Assembly: GCA_029532625.1 (NCBI GenBank)
Contig: JARFXM010000011.1
Location: 1,798,001 to 1,862,000, forward strand
Source: Lomentospora prolificans
Lineage: Eukaryota; Ascomycota; Sordariomycetes; Microascales; Microascaceae
Length of the DNA stretch: 64,000 bases
Direction: 5' to 3'
The notes below the pieces were generated by a model, which was given only the letters and a program-made list of their open reading frames with translations, was not told where the DNA came from and made no database searches. Of the stretch, positions 59,787 to 64,000 are shown in pieces. Positions within the stretch are counted from its first letter, which is position 1, and every line of letters begins with the position of its first letter. Position numbers and translations under genes: made by a program.

Positions 59787-62700
59787 GTCGATGTGTTTAC
59801 TGCGCGAGTGTAAGGGGATGGAGCTCTGGAAAGACGTAAAGAAGGTCGAGGCGAGCAAGGAGGAAAGAATGGTTGAGCGAATGACGAGGCCCACACCTTT
59901 TCGAAGAGGAAGGTGGGAGGGTGAAGATGAATGGCCTAAATTATAAGAACGAGAAAAATGCTTCAAGCTCAGGAGAAGCGAAGTGGGAAGAAGAGGGAGG
60001 GTGGAAAAAAAGAAAAAAGAACCCGAAAAAAGAGGGAAAAAGAGGAAGTAAAGAAAAACAAAGGGAAAAGAGGTGCGGACAGACGTGCAAAAGGAGGGAG
60101 TAAAGAATGAAGATCGAGCTGCTGCTGAGTGGGACTAGCAGCACATGGATGGGGACTTGGACGGAGACCAGAGTAATAGGTCAAGGCCCAAGGAGAGCGA
60201 GCGAGAAAAGATAGCGGGCACCTAGGAGGGACTTGATACACCCGGGTTCAAACTACGCACATACAAAATCTTGCTACGACCGCACGGCGACGCTCCCTCT
60301 TTTAGCGTCAGGATAACATACGCCTCTCGTAGCTGGAGTAGGTCGAAGTAGCGTACTCTGGGTGCGATTGAGAGTTGAGCTATTAGCTGCAGTAGCCAAC
60401 GGCCTCCTTGTACTAGAACAGGCTCCGTCCTAGGGAAGGACAGTGTGGTACCAAGTGTCCACCGGGGTAGCCTACGAAAACATTGAAGGCTACAGAAGCG
60501 GGAAGTGCGTAGCCTGGTAAAACTCGGTGGGAATGAGCCGAGCGCGGCCGGCTGTACTGTACTGTTGATATTGACGAGAATGATTACGAAGTGTATTACC
60601 AGTGGGAATCAAGGTAGCTAACGACGGACTTGACGCGAGGCTATTCTTCCCGCGTTCGCTCCTTTGTTGCCCATTATTCTTTTCTTCTCCCCCGACGTTC
60701 TGGTCTCGCTTCTTAGCTGTCCTTGCAAACAAACACGCGTGGCGGTCTTTTCATGTTTGATCTCTTTTTCGATTTTTTTTTTTTTTGCCAGTTTCTTTCT
60801 TCAATCCTTTATTCCGCTACGGCCCGAGGCTTGGAAGTCCTTTTTGTCCCGGCTCAGAGTCTTGCGCTATGGAATTGGTACACTAGGGCTACGACCTGGC
60901 CGCTTTTACGGCCACCTTCGCACATGCTCCTTGGTACTATAAGTCGCGATCATCCTCCCCCAAACCATGAAGAACAGAGGTAGGTAGGTAGTGGTGGTGG
61001 TGGGGGCGGCAAGCGTCATTTTCCCCTCCCGGTTCTCTCCTTTATTTCTTCTTCTTCTTTTCTTTTTCTTTCTTTTTTTCTTTTTTCCCTCACACTCTTT
61101 CCTTCTACCCCAAGTCCCCAACGCTGGAGCGACTCGGAAATGATAACCCTAGGCTGCATGGCCAATCCTGTAACCAAGAATGTAGCCGCATGTAGAGTAA
61201 CTCAGCGCCTGGGTGCCTTTGTACATTCAACCAATGTTTTTCGGGGGGGAGGAAGAGAAAAGGTCAATGACAACAATAACAGATCAACAGGTCGCTGCAG
61301 GCTGACCTCTTCAGGATGTCTCCCCGACCTTGTATTTGTGAATTTGGGTGTGGGTGCGGTCATATTGCCTACGTAGGTATTGCGAGTGTTGCCTGTGCGC
61401 GTGTTCCAAAAGTGGCGGAATGGACAGCCTACTGTGCTGCCCCCATTCGCAAGTTAGTGTAAGCATTATGTAGACGAGCATGCACTGCTTCTCTACTATA
61501 CGAGGTTTTGCCTTGGTTATTTCCTTGGTACGGCGTCGTGTGTTTAGGGTGCGAGTCTGCGCGACGACGGCTGGCCAGTATCTGGCTGGCCCTGGCCGCT
61601 GTGCGAGTCTGTATCTCTCGCGTGTAACGTACACGAGGAAAAGCCTCAAATCCACATTATTATGCGTTTAGGTCAAAGGAGCGGAGCGGATGTACGGGCC
61701 TCGGGAACTTGTGGGACGTGGATACACACTTTCGGTTGACGACCTAGAGCGTCCTAGCCAGGAGCGCCTCGCACAAAAAAAAAATTTCTCTCCGTGGATA
61801 GAGTGAAAAGGGGATTCCCTTGCGGGCCTTTGGAACAGCAGCTCTGCACAATAGTAATTTGAAGGATTGAGTAACACGAAATGGACATCAAAACACAAGA
61901 GGGAAGGCAGAAAAGACAAGGGGTGCTGCTCTCTCCCCTCTCGGCATGCATATTGCTGTAATGGTGGAAGGGACAAGGATGCAAAAGGAAAGTAGGCCGT
62001 GAGATTGTCCTATGCGGGGGCTCTACCTACGTCCAGGGATCCAAGGATCCCGGGGCTCGGGATGAGAAGGAACAGGGAAGACAATGGTAACCGCCCGAAA
62101 CATCTGACACAAGAGGCAACGGAGGATAGACTCGGCAGGGCTGCCATGAGAGGAGACGAAATGCGTCTCCGATCTGGGGTGATGAGAATGTGTGGCAGAT
62201 CTCTTCGTTTGGTCATGGCGTTGGAATAAGTAGGATTAAAATATTAACGGGCTTTTTTTCTTGGGGAGGGAGGTATTATAGCAATGTCCCGAAGGGGACA
62301 GATGGCGCACAAACGATTTGCTGGGAGATTTTCCGCGTTTCTGTGGAGGGACACAACCCTGGCAATGAAGGCTAATAATATCATACGGAGTACACAAATG
62401 GAACAGTCCACATGGCCGGCTCTATTTAGTCATACCTCCATTCATTTATAACCCCATTTGGCGTTCCTACCCGCGCCTCCAGTATTTGGACATCTTCCCC
62501 GTTCCTTCCATTTGTCGAGCAGAGCGTTGGCTCAAGCCCAATAGGTTCCCAACAGCTTCAGTCTGCCACCTACACCACCGCCTTCTGCGGAGAACAAGGA
62601 AAACGTGGACAGAGACGACTAACAACCCGTAAATATACAGTCTAGCCCTCATAACTGAATGTCAACCCGACATAGGGCCTTTCAAGCTTGCCAAGCGGCG

Positions 62701-63835
62701 GTCTGGTGTACTACACGGCCCAGGATCACGATTTGGAGACAAACTAGAAAAAAAGCCCGTGTGGCTTAGCGGCCCCGACGCAGGAACCTCCCCGACCCCC
62801 CAAACCCCCAAAACACCCAAATCGTGTACTGCCCTTATATAACCAATGCGTCAATGCATTGGAAAAAATTCAGGATATATTATTGAGGGGCGACGGCGAT
62901 CCGGCATTCGTCCCTCGCTCCCATCCTCCATCAGCGCTGTCTCGCATCGCTACCAGTTTCCACCCCTACTCCTTTTCTCGGCACAAATCATGACTCTTTC
63001 TCCCGTATCTCGCAGCTCGCCAAAGTCGGTTGTCGTAAAAAAACATAGGCTTGGCTTTGGCGGCTATGGCTGCGGAAGCCTAAGGTGTTCATGGGGGTCA
63101 ACCGGACGATGCTAGTTGGGGGGAGGAAAGGAAGCAGTAATATCGCGGGCAATACATGAAGGAATAGACGAGAACTGATCCGGTGTCTTAGGAGGAGCTT
63201 AGTTTTTTGTTGGGAACGGATGGCATTATCCCCAGTCCGTTCGTTTCTTTCCACAGCTCTTCATCCTTTCAATTATTTTTTCTCGCTAGCCGTAATCATC
63301 TTCTATTTTCCATAATTCACACTCTCTTCCTTGGTTCGTATCCCCGCTATTTACATTTTCAATACTGTTCCAGCTAGCGGCTGTTCGGGCCTTGGGATCA
63401 TGGTGGGGAACGATTCCGATTATTTCATACGCCATCCTCCGCATAGATGGGGAAGCACGGCTGAAGACGAGCAATCGCCATCGATGTCCCAGAATTACTT
63501 CCTTTCCGGGAATGAGGAATAAAGGGATTAGCTGGCTGGTATTGGAAACGAACGAAACGGCGGGCGGGTTGCAAGGTGCCCAGACCACTTACAGGGGTTC
63601 TGGGTAGGGAGTCCGAAGGTCTTTGCTAGAGAGCAAATAACGGAGAGATTGATGCGTTATAGTTCTCTATTAAACTCTTTTGGGAGCAGAATTTGAGTTC
63701 GCCAGTGGATGCAGGATAAAATGGGCACCGCAAGGCGCACCACGAATTCCCCCTTTCTGATTTAATACCAAACGGACGGCAACCCCGTTCTAGCTCGGTC
63801 ATGGCGACTTTTAACGCAGGAACGGAAAGCCACTG

Positions 63836-63890
63836 AAGAAAAGAAGAAAAGAAGAAAGGAAGAAAGGAAGAAAGGAAGAAAAAGGAAAAC
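63836..63890. repeat. Purine-rich AAGG/AAGAA repeat
   Basis: Tandem GAAAG/GAAGG units, all purine on the plus strand, near the right edge. Confidence 0.8.
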
Positions 63891-64000
63891 GAAACAAAAG
63901 GGAATAGGAAAGGGAAAGGGGGGAAAAGTGTAAAGGTGTTACTCCAGGAGAATACATAGGTCGCTGGATTATGACCATATTCGATCAAGTTGAGAGTGGT

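Larger units (their letters stand above)
58063..64000. other. Region upstream of the Pro/Gln-rich gene, right edge
   Basis: About 5.9 kb with no supported gene. The first ~550 bp is probably the promoter and leader of the minus-strand gene. It holds a degenerate AGAGC-type repeat (58147-58200), a 30-base alternating purine-pyrimidine tract (59757-59786) and an AAGG/AAAG repeat near 63836-63890. Frames here are Ser/Pro or Lys/Glu-rich products of purine/pyrimidine strand bias. Confidence 0.5.

Noticed and set aside
60240..60260. GGGTTCAAAC string resembling a tRNA T loop
   Set aside because: Flanking bases do not form a T stem and no A box is at the right distance.

Overview
The window is nuclear DNA of a filamentous ascomycete (Pezizomycotina, probably Sordariomycetes). 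This rests on short GT..AG introns (51-130 nt) with CTAAC-type branch sites, purines at -3 of most start codons, conserved fungal proteins, and kilobase-scale intergenic stretches rich in poly(T)/poly(A). I could not name the species. I found no tRNA, rRNA, CRISPR array or intact transposon.

Layout from left to right. 1-2881 has no supported gene. 2882-5992 (+) encodes coatomer gamma subunit (Sec21) in five exons. 7977-9426 (+) encodes a CDP-alcohol phosphotransferase (Ept1/Cpt1 type) in three exons. 11069-17347 (-) is a 2073-residue hybrid histidine kinase. Its only intron lies one codon before the phospho-acceptor Asp. 22041-25230 (-) is a broken gene of a fungal membrane/ankyrin-repeat family. 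26703-27513 (-) is a small cytochrome b561 domain protein. 29248-30417 (+) is allantoicase, with a perfect TCGG-N6-CCGA site and GATA sites upstream, which suggests purine induction and nitrogen repression. 31068-33726 (+) joins ankyrin repeats to a DIL (dilute) domain. 41828-44995 (+) is a TBC-domain RabGAP behind a long leader. 56467-58062 (-) is a proline/glutamine-rich fungal protein whose intron retention would give a shorter isoform.

The genes do not form a metabolic cluster. Sec21, Ept1/Cpt1, the DIL protein and the TBC protein are all plausible parts of membrane and vesicle traffic, but nothing shows co-regulation. Two long stretches (33.7-41.8 kb and 45.0-56.5 kb) hold no gene I can support. 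The most interesting signals are the allantoicase promoter architecture, the two 3n-length stop-containing introns that could switch isoforms, and the ankyrin relic whose in-frame stops are all TAG.
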